A stretch of DNA of 35,266 nt from a virus. The stretch covers positions 1 to 35,266 of the IMG/VR virus record IMGVR_UViG_3300032105_000035; one strand, written 5' to 3'. Made by a program: the position numbers and the translations under genes. Positions 7,326 to 15,586 of the stretch are shown here, piece after piece. Below the pieces are notes generated by a model. That model was not told the DNA's origin. It made no database searches and saw nothing but the letters and a program-made list of their open reading frames with translations. The stretch's first letter is position 1; every line of letters begins with the position of its first letter.

Positions 7326-7976
7326 TCACATCCTTTCTCGTTTTTGCTTCTTCTTTTCCTGTGGCCACATACCAGCCATTGGAACCATTGAAAGAAACCC
7401 TTCAAGACCATAAATGAACATATCTGAATCTGACAACGAAATCCGTGCAAGATACCACCTACCAAAGAAGTCCGAAAGTAGCACATCACCATGTTCTTCA
7501 TGAACGATCCCGACCCCTTTCAATCCTTCTTCAATAGTATCTATCCCATCGTTATCGACGGCAATAACGTCAGGACACCGATTTTGCCGGACGATCAGCA
7601 TTGGATGTTTGCCTTCACGATGAGCTTCATTACAAACATCTTGCCAAGACTCTACAAACAATCCTTTATTCTGAGTGACCAACCGATGGAACTTGAAGTC
7701 TTTACGATGACGAAGGCTGACAACAAAGAGATCAAGAAACTTGCATCCGAGAGGATCAATTGCCGAAAGATCCCCTGACTGAGATTTAGATCCACCTCCC
7801 TTCTTTGCCTTGAGAGTAGCACGACCACCAGACATAGCGGACCGCCAAAGCAAATCATCCCGTTCACCGTTCGAGATCCACAAAGAAAGTCGCTTTGACA
7901 TTAGACGTTCGTAACCCCCTCCCTTCTTTGAAGAATGACGACCAACTTGTTGTGGAGTCCGTTTCTTCTTTGCCAT
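7326..7976 (-). CDS. possible PD-(D/E)XK-fold phage protein, active site uncertain
   Basis: 216 residues. The N-terminal part (KKGGGYERLMSKRLSLW, then RDDLLWRSAMSGGRATL, then SGDLSAIDPLG) resembles phage nuclease-fold proteins of the PD-(D/E)XK type. In those, an aspartate in the GDL segment is followed by E-x-K. Here the expected second strand reads DLFVVSLRHRKDF, with no glutamate in the canonical place, so catalysis is doubtful. Both termini are very basic. The start at 7976 has GAGGT about 10 nt upstream and abuts the stop of the upstream gene. It lies directly before the gp47/gp46 pair, so a recombination role is plausible. Confidence 0.5.
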   Translation of the reverse strand: MAKKKRTPQQVGRHSSKKGGGYERLMSKRLSLWISNGERDDLLWRSAMSGGRATLKAKKGGGSKSQSGDLSAIDPLGCKFLDLFVVSLRHRKDFKFHRLVTQNKGLFVESWQDVCNEAHREGKHPMLIVRQNRCPDVIAVDNDGIDTIEEGLKGVGIVHEEHGDVLLSDFFGRWYLARISLSDSDMFIYGLEGFLSMVPMAGMWPQEKKKQKRERM

Positions 7977-8174
7977 CTAGATGGACCTCGGATATTCGCG
8001 TTGGCAAGGGATTAGTGGTCCACCCATATCTACGAATGTTAAACCGTCACAGCGCCAAACGGGCTCTCCCCCTCTATTTTCATCCGTCACCAAACGACCG
8101 TCACAATGAGGGTCAAGACAGTTGTCAGGTAGAAAATGGCCCGTTTCTCCATGCCGTTTCGTTTCATACATCAT
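7977..8174 (-). CDS. small cysteine-rich protein
   Basis: 65 residues from ATG 8174, chosen because AGGAAG lies about 7 nt upstream and a longer frame would run through the upstream gene. Cysteines occur as DNCLDPHCDG, WRCDG and LIPC, a set that could bind zinc. Length and spacing do not match a family I can name. It overlaps the upstream gene by 11 nt. Confidence 0.6.
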   Translation of the reverse strand: MMYETKRHGETGHFLPDNCLDPHCDGRLVTDENRGGEPVWRCDGLTFVDMGGPLIPCQREYPRSI

Positions 8175-8442
8175 CTTTTGCTTCCTGATCGGACGAAAAC
8201 GACGTGTATTTATCACTAACCATTTGGCCATCGGCTCCCCGCTCGAACCCCTGAAATCCGGAAGCTTTAATCTCAGCCACCATGAGACACGCACCGTCCC
8301 ACTTGTCCCTTCCGAAACTGATGACGGCACCAAGGGTCAACGCCAATTCGGGCGTATCTGCTTCAACGATGATTGGCGGTGCCGTCCCACCTTCGTCATT
8401 GTCCCAATCCCAATCGCTGTCTTGAATAATGTAAAAGGGCAT
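8164..8442 (-). CDS. hypothetical acidic protein
   Basis: 92 residues from ATG 8442, whose A is shared with the upstream TGA (TGATG). AAGGAG lies about 6 nt before it. The GTG one codon earlier is a weaker start. Acidic, rich in D and W at the N-terminus (DSDWDWDND), no recognised domain. Function unknown. Confidence 0.65.
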   Translation of the reverse strand: MPFYIIQDSDWDWDNDEGGTAPPIIVEADTPELALTLGAVISFGRDKWDGACLMVAEIKASGFQGFERGADGQMVSDKYTSFSSDQEAKDDV

Positions 8443-8618
8443 CACTTCTCCTTTGCCGTCTTCGGGGGCATGGTCACCCGCCCGGATCCAGTCACCCGCT
8501 CAAACAACGATGGCGGGTTATCATCAATTAGTCCGGTGCCCTTGCAAGCCGGGTAGAGCTTTGAACCGTCCATAAAATCTCCGGTCCCTTTGCAATGTGG
8601 GCAATCAATTAGCACCAT
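8442..8618 (-). CDS. DnaJ-type zinc-finger-like small protein
   Basis: 58 residues. CPHCKGTGDF at 6-15 is a classical C-x-x-C-x-G-x-G repeat as in the DnaJ cysteine-rich domain. A second, degenerate copy (YPACKGTG, 22-29) has lost its first cysteine. The start has AGGAG about 8 nt upstream and the stop overlaps the next ATG. Similar tiny proteins are common in phages. Function unknown, with zinc binding expected for at least the first half. Confidence 0.7.
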   Translation of the reverse strand: MVLIDCPHCKGTGDFMDGSKLYPACKGTGLIDDNPPSLFERVTGSGRVTMPPKTAKEK

Positions 8619-8654
8619 TGTTGTCTCCTGGACGGACGTTGCTAAGATGTCTCC

Positions 8655-9731
8655 TTATTCATACTTCTTCCGTTTAGGCATAAATGATGTCTCGATAGCA
8701 TTCCAGTTCTTTGTCACCGACTTCGATATCTGGCGTATTGTTCTAGCCCGTTTCTTCGGTGGCAGGTTCTCGATCTTCTGAGCCAACCGTTTGATTGTTT
8801 TTGTCCTACCCCACTTGTTTGTCAGCTTCCCAATACTTTTCAACCACTCCAGGCTGGCCATTACGTCATCAACACCATACCCAAACACTAGAGGGAACTC
8901 ACACTCTCGAAAAGGAAGGCCAACCTTGTTCTTGTCACACTTTACCTTTACCCGAATAGCAACCGTCCGCCTGATCTTATGAATAGTCTTCCGCTCTTCC
9001 TTGAGCTGAGAAAGGTAGAAGACCTGAGATGCATAGAAATCTAATGCTCGTCCTCCTGATCGACGGGTCTTCCTACCAAATGTCCTTCCGATCCTATCAC
9101 GCACTTGGGAGATAATGATGACGGTGACATTCGCTCTTCCAAGATTACGAACAAGTCGTCGGAAGAGTTCTCCGAGCTTTTTGGCTTTCTCCATCCCATA
9201 CGAACCCTCGTCCATATCACGTCTCTGCTCCGCTTCATCAGACAGAGCGTCGAGTGAATCCAGGATGTACAGGCCCGGAACGCCTTTCTTAGATGTTTCC
9301 TTGACAGAGATCTGAAGCGTCTTAAAAAATTCTTCCACGGTAAACGCTTCTTCCACGAACTTAACTCGTTCAACCGGCATACCCAACGTTTCAGCATACC
9401 CTTTATCAAAAGTCGCTTCCACTTCATTATACCAGATGATACCATCTTCGTACGTTTTCGCAAAATTCGCCGCTGCCTCGATCGCCAACAACGTTTTACC
9501 CGTCGATTTATCTCCGATGATATTGATAATACGACCGACCGCATAACCTCCCCCAAGAACGCAGTCCAGAAGCCGACAACCTGAAGAAATGAACTCCACA
9601 GTCGGCTCGACATCGAAGTAGGCACCACCGTCTTCCGCTTTCGCCTTTTTCTTCCGACGCTTCTTTCGCTTCCGTTTCGGCGGTGCCTCTTCAACACCAT
9701 TGCCTTTCAACCTGATACGCTTGTTTCTCAT
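8655..9731 (-). CDS. RecA/UvsX-type recombinase
   Basis: 358 residues. After a very basic N-terminal extension (KRKRKKRRKKK), the RecA fold begins near residue 45. Walker A GDKSTGKT is near 73-80, the catalytic glutamate region IIWYNEVEATFD near 98-109, Walker B LYILDSLDAL near 153-162, and the ISQVRDRIG segment near 206. The distribution fits phage UvsX/RecA proteins, which form filaments on single-stranded DNA and drive strand exchange. It sits directly after the single-strand-binding protein gene and in the same operon as gp46/gp47-like genes, as in T4-like recombination modules. The C-terminal basic tail may contact DNA. Confidence 0.93.
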   Translation of the reverse strand: MRNKRIRLKGNGVEEAPPKRKRKKRRKKKAKAEDGGAYFDVEPTVEFISSGCRLLDCVLGGGYAVGRIINIIGDKSTGKTLLAIEAAANFAKTYEDGIIWYNEVEATFDKGYAETLGMPVERVKFVEEAFTVEEFFKTLQISVKETSKKGVPGLYILDSLDALSDEAEQRRDMDEGSYGMEKAKKLGELFRRLVRNLGRANVTVIIISQVRDRIGRTFGRKTRRSGGRALDFYASQVFYLSQLKEERKTIHKIRRTVAIRVKVKCDKNKVGLPFRECEFPLVFGYGVDDVMASLEWLKSIGKLTNKWGRTKTIKRLAQKIENLPPKKRARTIRQISKSVTKNWNAIETSFMPKRKKYE

Positions 9732-9740
9732 TCCTGAACG

Positions 9741-11279
9741 CTATTTCCTCTTCTTCTTAGACTTCTTCTTGTCAGACTTACGTTTCCCTTTTCGGATCTT
9801 ATTCAAACCCTTCCTGACACTCCTCGGTCCAGGTTGCTCATCACCGTTATCGTCGTCTTCGTCGTCTTCGTCTTCCTCAGCTTCTTCTTCATCTTCGCCT
9901 TCTGGATCTTCCTCCTCCTCTTCACCACTGTCTTCGGTATCATATTGGTCAGAGATTTCTTCCCAGACCGCAGAACGTAGAGACTTCAGACCCTTCTTGG
10001 TATCAGCAAACTGTGATGCATCAACATCCAGACCGTAGTCCTTGATGACTTCTTCAAGTTCACCCTCGTCCATCTCGTCCATCTCATCTTCTGTGGGAGG
10101 TCCATCATCATCTCCACTTTCGTCGGAGTCAACTTCTTCTTCTTCTTCTTCACCCTCTTCTTCTTCACCACCACCACTATCGCTGATTGCCTCAACAACA
10201 GCAGCACGTTTTTCCTTGAGCTTCTCATAATCATCGAGATCTACGTCAAGCTCATGTTCTTTGATTACTTCTTCAAGTTCCTTCTTCTTCATAGCGTTGA
10301 TCTCATCCTCATCTGGAACTTCAGAACTTTTATCATCGTCATCTTCCTCAGGATCACCTTCCTCACCATGTAATGCTTCGGCAACAGCGAAACGTTTATC
10401 CTTCAGTTTCTTAAAGTTGTCGAGATCAATATCCAGATCGTGTTCATCAATCTCAGCCTGGAGTTCTTTCTTGGTCATCTCCATGATTTCGTCTTCATCA
10501 GGAGCACCACCCTCATCTTCAGCTTCGTCGTCGTCCTCACGTTCAATCTCTCCACCAAACACCTTCTGAAGATACCCGACTGAATAGAACTTGAGTGTAT
10601 CCGGGATAGGATTCTCAACAACGAACTCCATCCACTCCTCAGCCAGTTCTTCATCCTCAGACAACGGAGTCGAACGATGTACGATCTTGAGACCCTTGTA
10701 TTTGGTCTTGAGTCCTGTCCCTATACGCTCAAATTCAACATCATACCCATCCTCAGGATCAGCAATTTGCATGACCTCACCAGAACGTTTATCATAGACA
10801 AGAAAAGCAAGATCGATCTCAACTCCACTCGGCATCAACCAAACCTTTGGACCATCATCCTCCTTGTCACGATCAATGACATAGACAGCGACTCGACTTG
10901 AAGTTCCAAGTTCCTTGACATATTCTTCTTCACCTTTTCGATGGGCTTCCTTTGCCTCATCACAGATAGGACAATCTTTATCGACCGTCTTCTCACGGCA
11001 AAGATAACTCTGCTCGTCGGGACCGATGCCGTAATGTACAAAGACATCCAGTCCATAGTATTCCTCATCCCCCCACGTCGGTGGGAGAATCCGAATCCTG
11101 TTCTCATGTTCAGCAGGACGGAACTCGGGGACACTGTCCTTCAACATTCGGTCAAATCCACCACGACTTCGTTCCGCTCGCTCTTTGATCTTTGCGGCTG
11201 TTTGTGGACGGTATTTGAAAGCCTTCCGGCTCTTTTTCTTAGAGCGTTTTGTCGACTTGCTACTCTTCTTTGTCACCAT
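9741..11279 (-). CDS. single-stranded-DNA-binding protein (gp32-like) with three C-terminal repeats
   Basis: 512 residues from ATG 11279, chosen because AAGGAG lies about 9 nt upstream. A basic N-terminus is followed by a gp32-like core: HENRIRILPPTW, a zinc-binding YLCREKTVDKDCPICDEAKE, then SSRVAVYVIDRD and KVWLMPSGVEIDL. The C-terminal half holds three diverged copies of a unit of about 43 residues, starting near 259, 322 and 395. They read KKELQAEIDEHDLDIDLDNF, KKELEEVIKEHELDVDLDDY and EGELEEVIKDYGLDVDASQF. The units look like LEM/HeH/SAP-type helix-extended-helix motifs and are separated by acidic linkers. The end is acidic, then basic (KSDKKKSKKKRK). T4 gp32 is about 300 residues, so this tail is large. 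Role: protecting single-stranded DNA and recruiting replication partners. Confidence 0.85.
   Translation of the reverse strand: MVTKKSSKSTKRSKKKSRKAFKYRPQTAAKIKERAERSRGGFDRMLKDSVPEFRPAEHENRIRILPPTWGDEEYYGLDVFVHYGIGPDEQSYLCREKTVDKDCPICDEAKEAHRKGEEEYVKELGTSSRVAVYVIDRDKEDDGPKVWLMPSGVEIDLAFLVYDKRSGEVMQIADPEDGYDVEFERIGTGLKTKYKGLKIVHRSTPLSEDEELAEEWMEFVVENPIPDTLKFYSVGYLQKVFGGEIEREDDDEAEDEGGAPDEDEIMEMTKKELQAEIDEHDLDIDLDNFKKLKDKRFAVAEALHGEEGDPEEDDDDKSSEVPDEDEINAMKKKELEEVIKEHELDVDLDDYEKLKEKRAAVVEAISDSGGGEEEEGEEEEEEVDSDESGDDDGPPTEDEMDEMDEGELEEVIKDYGLDVDASQFADTKKGLKSLRSAVWEEISDQYDTEDSGEEEEEDPEGEDEEEAEEDEDDEDDDNGDEQPGPRSVRKGLNKIRKGKRKSDKKKSKKKRK
9955..10503 (-). repeat. three tandem repeat units in the single-strand-binding protein
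   Basis: Protein-level repeats at about 10372-10503, 10186-10314 and 9955-10095. Each encodes a start like PDEDEI, a helix ending near ELEEVIKEH, an L-D-(V/I)-D segment and a second helix. Copies 1 and 2 are the closest. Copy 3 has lost the K-K-K-E-L start. Confidence 0.75.
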
Positions 11280-11424
11280 AGTCCTTATCTCCTTCCTCTG
11301 GCTCATTGAATTTTCGGAAAAATTTCCACTTCTCTGCATACCACGTAAGAATCACATATCGTCCTACTAGGATAGCGACGATCCCCAAGACCGCAATAAT
11401 TAGTAAATTGTCCCAAGGAAACAT
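11260..11424 (-). CDS. 54-aa single-pass membrane protein
   Basis: ATG 11424 lies two bases after the TAA of the upstream gene. It opens a frame starting MFPWDN, then a hydrophobic helix (LLIIAVLGIVAILVG), then a basic/aromatic segment (AEKWKFFRKF) and an acidic tail. It ends 20 nt inside the single-strand-binding protein gene. The upstream sequence GAGGGAA is a moderate ribosome binding site. The clear membrane-helix pattern and the fit between neighbours support a real gene. Function unknown. Confidence 0.6.
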   Translation of the reverse strand: MFPWDNLLIIAVLGIVAILVGRYVILTWYAEKWKFFRKFNEPEEGDKDYGDKEE

Positions 11425-11426
11425 GA

Positions 11427-11978
11427 TTAGATCCGTTCCCTCCCACTCTTCTTCTTTTTCTTCTTCCTTTTTCCCATCTTTGCCCGCAGTCCCCTAACCA
11501 CCGTTTCTCCCTCTTCTCTGGAACGAGGACCACCACTTATCACCGGGGACTGATAGTAACCAGCGATATACAACCTAGCCAATTCACGGAGCATATAACC
11601 ACGTTGAGAAAATGCATCTTTCAGTGCCTGAAGTTCTTCCATTTCTCGCCGTGCATCCAAATACTCACGAATTGATTCAATATGCGCCCGATGAGCAGCA
11701 ATTTGACCCCTAATCGCACCCTCCGTGACTTTTTCTCCTTTCTTTTTATTCGCTGCCTCTTCTCTAAGATCCATGTCAAGATTGGCATCAACGATTGCGA
11801 TTTCTTCTTTGAGCTTGTCCTTCTTGCTGACCGCAAGGACAAACATACGGGACACCCTGTAGTATAGATCTGATTGCATGATAATTGCTTCATCCAGAGC
11901 ATCACGATCTATCTTCAAATAACCCCGGAACTCGTCAAGTTTCTTGAGGAACTCTTTTCGCTCTTCCTTAGATACCAT
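11427..11978 (-). CDS. helical protein, possibly a UvsY-like recombination mediator
   Basis: 183 residues, almost wholly charged alpha-helix, with a very basic C-terminus (KMGKRKKKKKKSGRER). Segments such as DLYYRVSRMFVLAVSKKD, EKVTEGAIRGQIAAH and FSQRGYMLRELARLYIAGYY look like a phage family usually found between replication and recombination genes. Here it sits beside the single-strand-binding protein, recombinase and clamp loader. In T4 the small helical UvsY loads UvsX on gp32-coated DNA, and that role fits the position. The assignment rests on context and general resemblance, not on a diagnostic motif. Confidence 0.5.
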   Translation of the reverse strand: MVSKEERKEFLKKLDEFRGYLKIDRDALDEAIIMQSDLYYRVSRMFVLAVSKKDKLKEEIAIVDANLDMDLREEAANKKKGEKVTEGAIRGQIAAHRAHIESIREYLDARREMEELQALKDAFSQRGYMLRELARLYIAGYYQSPVISGGPRSREEGETVVRGLRAKMGKRKKKKKKSGRERI

Positions 11979-11987
11979 GGTCAGATC

Positions 11988-12959
11988 CTAATCTTCTTCT
12001 GTTTCAAATGTCGCATCGGCGATTGCCACCAAGACAGGGCCAAGCTTATCCTGAGAGGGGTATGGTTCTGTAAAGCACCTGAGAAGGTTTAGCAGCCGTA
12101 CAGCCTCGTTCTCACTCTTACAATTTAGGACACATGCGCTCAGGTAACTGGATATGATCAAACGAATGCTCTCTGGGTTGAACTGTTTCAGAGGTGTTAA
12201 AAATTTGGCTGTCTTGGACCAAGTGTATTTCCCTTTCACCAGATAACGACAGAGATCAATGACCTCCGAGTCTTCTCCTGCAACCCGAACAAGCTTGTAG
12301 ACTTCACCTGGTGCAGTACAATTCTGACATATGACGAGATTAACCAATGCCTGACGAGGACTTCCTTCCGCTGATGCAACAATCGCCTTCACAACTTCTG
12401 GGTGTATCTTTATCCCAACATCCTTCATGACAAACTTCACCAAAGACAAGATGTCATCATCTGAAACAGAATCTAAATGATAATATGCACATCGGGTCTT
12501 GATCGTCTTTGGCACCTTCGACGGTTCCGTAGTGCACAACACCCAATAAGCATGACGTGGTGGTTCCTCCAAGCTCTTAAGTAAAGCTTGCCATGCCTGT
12601 TTTGTGAGAGAATGTGCTTCATCGACGATGAGGCACTTCTTTGTCCCAAGCAAGGGGCGGTACTGAACGTGATCAGCAATAGTCCGCATGTCATCAACAC
12701 CCGTATGTGTCGCCGCGTCTATTTCATGAATCTCCGGATCCAAACATCCAACTTCCTTTGCGATAATCCTAGCCAAAGTGGTCTTCCCGACACCACTCTT
12801 ACCAGAGAACAGGAAACTATGTGATTGATCTTTCTTCAAGACTATTTGCAAGGACGAGATGACTTTCTCATGTCCAATAACCTCATCAAAATTACTCGGA
12901 CGATAGATGAGATGCAGTTCGGTAAACTCTTCTTCGTTTTCTTGCTTTTTCTTAACCAT
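11988..12959 (-). CDS. DNA polymerase clamp-loader ATPase (DnaX/gp44/RFC type)
   Basis: 323 residues from ATG 12959, which shares its A with the polymerase stop (TGATG). AAA+ motifs in order: LIYRPSNFDEVIGHE (about 17-31), Walker A SGKSGVGKTTLA (about 52-63), HEIDAATHTGVDDMR, typical of DnaX, Walker B KCLIVDEAHSLTK, sensor 1 WVLCTTEPSKVP, the arginine-finger segment KTIKTRC and sensor 2 GSPRQALVNL. It opens the beta-clamp ring and loads it on primed DNA. No second loader subunit is recognisable in the window, so it may act as a homo-oligomer or with a partner elsewhere. Confidence 0.93.
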   Translation of the reverse strand: MVKKKQENEEEFTELHLIYRPSNFDEVIGHEKVISSLQIVLKKDQSHSFLFSGKSGVGKTTLARIIAKEVGCLDPEIHEIDAATHTGVDDMRTIADHVQYRPLLGTKKCLIVDEAHSLTKQAWQALLKSLEEPPRHAYWVLCTTEPSKVPKTIKTRCAYYHLDSVSDDDILSLVKFVMKDVGIKIHPEVVKAIVASAEGSPRQALVNLVICQNCTAPGEVYKLVRVAGEDSEVIDLCRYLVKGKYTWSKTAKFLTPLKQFNPESIRLIISSYLSACVLNCKSENEAVRLLNLLRCFTEPYPSQDKLGPVLVAIADATFETEED

Positions 12960-15511
12960 CAAAAATCATCCGAATAGAAAGATCCGATACTTTCAAGTTC
13001 ATACCAATTCGGGCCTATTGACGCATCCACTGCAACGGGCACGTTTATAAAACTATACGGTGAAGTAACCATTTCCTTAATTATAAATTCAACATCATCC
13101 TCCAGGGACGATTCAGGCAAGTAGAAATCTAGTTCATCATGGATATATAGTCTTGCTTGATATTGTGAAATACCAGTATCTGTGTAATGTTTGGACAGTC
13201 GGTTCATCGCGTCTATTGCTATATCCGCTGCTGTCCCTTGTATGGGACTGTTGATTATCTTATTACCAGCAAGAGGTCCCCGCCGGCGGCGTCCAGTCAG
13301 ACACTCAACGTACCCATACTCCTCGTACTTATCCAATTCCCTCTCTTGCCAATCCTTGACCCCAGAGAACATATCCCAAAAATCATCAACTACTGGACCA
13401 ATGTTTTGGATTGGAATATTCAAATATCCACTCACTGAATGAGGACTGGCACCAAAGAAAAGCGGGAACACAAACTGGTTCTTTATATCATACCGAAACT
13501 CGGCCATCACTTCTTTGTCTTTAATCATTCTCTTCCCACCGATCCGTCGTGGATACTCATGAGCAACCCGTTCCGTCCATAACTGATGGATATCAACTCG
13601 CTGGTTTAGAAGATCGCAAAGAATCTTATCTTTAGACGCCATCCCAATGACAGACGTTTCCAATTGTTTATAGTCCACCGAGAAAAAGACGAATCCTTTT
13701 GGAGTGTTAAACTGAGACCGGACCTTCCTCCCTTCCGGATCTCGCTTCTCGAAATTCTGCTCGTTTGGAGAATTCGATGACATTCGACCAGTCCGAGCAC
13801 CATTTGGATTAAGTGTTGGATGAAGAAGACCATCTGGCCACAAATACTTTCCACCGTCTTCACTGATGCTGTCGACGTTGGTCGATTTCCGACGGGAGAT
13901 CTTCCGGAACTGCACGATTAGCTGTATCACTGGATGATCAATTTCCTGTATTGTCTCTTCCTTTGTATCCTCTAAATCATGAATCCCCAAGATACTGGAT
14001 AACATTTTATCAACATCAGGAGGAGAACCAGCATTGAACGGATGGAATTTATCCTCAAATTCATGAACAACGTCAAGATCAGCTAAGTCAGCTTCGATCC
14101 CTCTCAACTGCTTCTCCAACTGTTTACCGAGCCGACGGTTCTCATCCTGATCAATACAAACTCCAAACTTTTGCGTCAGTGCCACAGTGGCCGGTCGACG
14201 AACCTGATCTTCGTACGCTTCCAACAACTCTTCATTCTCAAGTATTTTGTCTTGGAGAATAAACAGTTTACACTCGTACTTACTGTCAAGTGCATTATAT
14301 AGAAGCACCGCATCAAGTGGTTCATTCTCCAAATTTGAACGGTCTATTGGAGAAATCGATTTCAACCAAAATCCAAATCGGATCATACAGAGTGTATCTA
14401 AACTAAGCATACCTCTCCGCTCATCAAGAATAAACGCTTGCGCCAATGTACAATCCCATCGTCCAACACGTACAAGCTTATCCCCATAGAAGTATGCTGT
14501 CCATTCCAGTTCGAACGGAAGACTGTGTGCAACCTTACGACACTTTGCCTTCTTGAGGAATCGTAGCCACAACTGATATATCTCCTTCCTTTCTTCGTCG
14601 GTCCACCCCGCCTGTGGATGATCAAATGGGAAGGCGAAAGCCTCAATCTCTGTAGCAACTGCAACCGAGAGGACCTTCGCTCCCGTTCCATATGGCCGCA
14701 ACATGTTGGTCTCATAATCCAGTCCAACTATTGGTTTCTTGGCGAAGTACTCCAATTGCTTCTTGACCTTCCGAAGATCCTTAGATCCATTGGTCCCAAG
14801 AACAGTCTCCACCCCATCGTAGACTCGATCCAAATCTTCGACTTCTGGAGTTGGCAAATCATCGATAATCTCAAGAAGCCAGGCAATGTCCCGCTCATAG
14901 ATTTGCTCTTCATCACTGAACACGACCCGGCCACGGATCTCTTTCCGCCTTCTCAAAAAACCAGCCGGGTGATAGACAGGATAGAACCAACAAACATGGG
15001 ATCCGATCTTAACAGGTACAAAACGTCCTCGCCAAAGAGATATCTTCTCCCCTTTGGTTGCCCACTGAAGTGGAACATTCCCCAAGCCAACAACAACCTT
15101 CGGCTTCGCCTTCTCTATATCTCTGACAACCGATGGACGACAACATTCCTGTTCAAAATAGGTGGGTGCCCTATTTTTATTCGTCTCCCCTAGCTTGGTG
15201 CTTGCTGGTCGTGTCCGAACACAGTTATTGTACCTCAATTTCTTCCGTATTTCCTTTGGGAAAGATCCCCGCAAGAACTTACCAGACCGGCCAACAAAGA
15301 ACTCTCCCTTTTTATCTTCGCCTTCCCCAGGACCTTCTCCAAGTATATAGATATCCGGGTTCTTTGCACCATGCGGTTCTATCTTTGGAGAGTTCACGTC
15401 AGCCTTGTCCAAAGGACAGGCCTTACATTCCATCTTGTGGAGCGTCTCAACAGACGGACGACCCTTTGGCCGAACTTCATCGTCAAGACCTGAAGCGAAG
15501 AAAAGGGTCAC
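12959..15511 (-). CDS. uracil-DNA-glycosylase / 3'-5' exonuclease / family A DNA polymerase fusion
   Basis: 850 residues from GTG 15511. The region before GTG reads from a TTG with no ribosome binding site of its own. GGAAGGAG lies 10 nt before GTG. Residues about 25-220 are a family-4-type uracil-DNA glycosylase: cysteines at 29, 32, 97 and 123/124 for an iron-sulphur cluster, GEGPGEGEDKKGEFF at about 58, and YHPAGFLR. Next is a DnaQ-like exonuclease (GLDYETN near 265, then KVAHSLPFELEW). The polymerase follows with ARTGRMSSNSPNEQN, motif A FSVDYKQLE near 609, the finger motif around NQFVFPLFFG, and motif C IHDELDF near 787. It is the likely replicative polymerase. SPO1-like phages have a comparable N-terminal glycosylase-like domain. 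Confidence 0.92.
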   Translation of the reverse strand: MTLFFASGLDDEVRPKGRPSVETLHKMECKACPLDKADVNSPKIEPHGAKNPDIYILGEGPGEGEDKKGEFFVGRSGKFLRGSFPKEIRKKLRYNNCVRTRPASTKLGETNKNRAPTYFEQECCRPSVVRDIEKAKPKVVVGLGNVPLQWATKGEKISLWRGRFVPVKIGSHVCWFYPVYHPAGFLRRRKEIRGRVVFSDEEQIYERDIAWLLEIIDDLPTPEVEDLDRVYDGVETVLGTNGSKDLRKVKKQLEYFAKKPIVGLDYETNMLRPYGTGAKVLSVAVATEIEAFAFPFDHPQAGWTDEERKEIYQLWLRFLKKAKCRKVAHSLPFELEWTAYFYGDKLVRVGRWDCTLAQAFILDERRGMLSLDTLCMIRFGFWLKSISPIDRSNLENEPLDAVLLYNALDSKYECKLFILQDKILENEELLEAYEDQVRRPATVALTQKFGVCIDQDENRRLGKQLEKQLRGIEADLADLDVVHEFEDKFHPFNAGSPPDVDKMLSSILGIHDLEDTKEETIQEIDHPVIQLIVQFRKISRRKSTNVDSISEDGGKYLWPDGLLHPTLNPNGARTGRMSSNSPNEQNFEKRDPEGRKVRSQFNTPKGFVFFSVDYKQLETSVIGMASKDKILCDLLNQRVDIHQLWTERVAHEYPRRIGGKRMIKDKEVMAEFRYDIKNQFVFPLFFGASPHSVSGYLNIPIQNIGPVVDDFWDMFSGVKDWQERELDKYEEYGYVECLTGRRRRGPLAGNKIINSPIQGTAADIAIDAMNRLSKHYTDTGISQYQARLYIHDELDFYLPESSLEDDVEFIIKEMVTSPYSFINVPVAVDASIGPNWYELESIGSFYSDDF

Positions 15512-15580
15512 CCTCTTAAAACTCCTTCCTAACAATTTTGTTAGTCACCCTCTTAAAACTCCTTCCTAATAATTTTGTTA
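15507..15580 (-). repeat. tandem 37-bp duplication of the polymerase ribosome binding site and start
   Basis: 15507-15543 and 15544-15580 are identical except at one position (c at 15533, t at 15570). On the minus strand each unit contains an inverted repeat (TAACAA/TTGTTA in one copy), GGAAGGAG and a GTG. The downstream GTG (15511) starts the polymerase. The upstream GTG (15548) starts a 10-codon frame. Confidence 0.9.
15516..15548 (-). CDS. possible 10-aa leader peptide before the polymerase
   Basis: GTG 15548 in the upstream copy of the 37-bp duplication has the same GGAAGGAG ribosome binding site as the polymerase. It encodes MTNKIVRKEF and stops with TAA four bases before the polymerase GTG. 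It could be translated and couple or compete with polymerase initiation. No evidence of function beyond this arrangement. Confidence 0.35.
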   Translation of the reverse strand: MTNKIVRKEF

Positions 15581-15586
15581 GAAGGC

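Noticed and set aside
9041-9700. Long second minus-strand frame of 219 codons overlapping the recombinase.
   Set aside because: Arginine-rich shadow of the RecA-like gene in another frame.
10042-10569. Serine-rich plus-strand frames opposite the acidic repeats.
   Set aside because: They are the antisense reading of GAA/GAT/GAG-rich codons and not real proteins.
11303-11536. A 77-codon basic frame across the clamp/SSB region.
   Set aside because: Shadow overlapping the 54-aa membrane protein and the end of the mediator-like gene.
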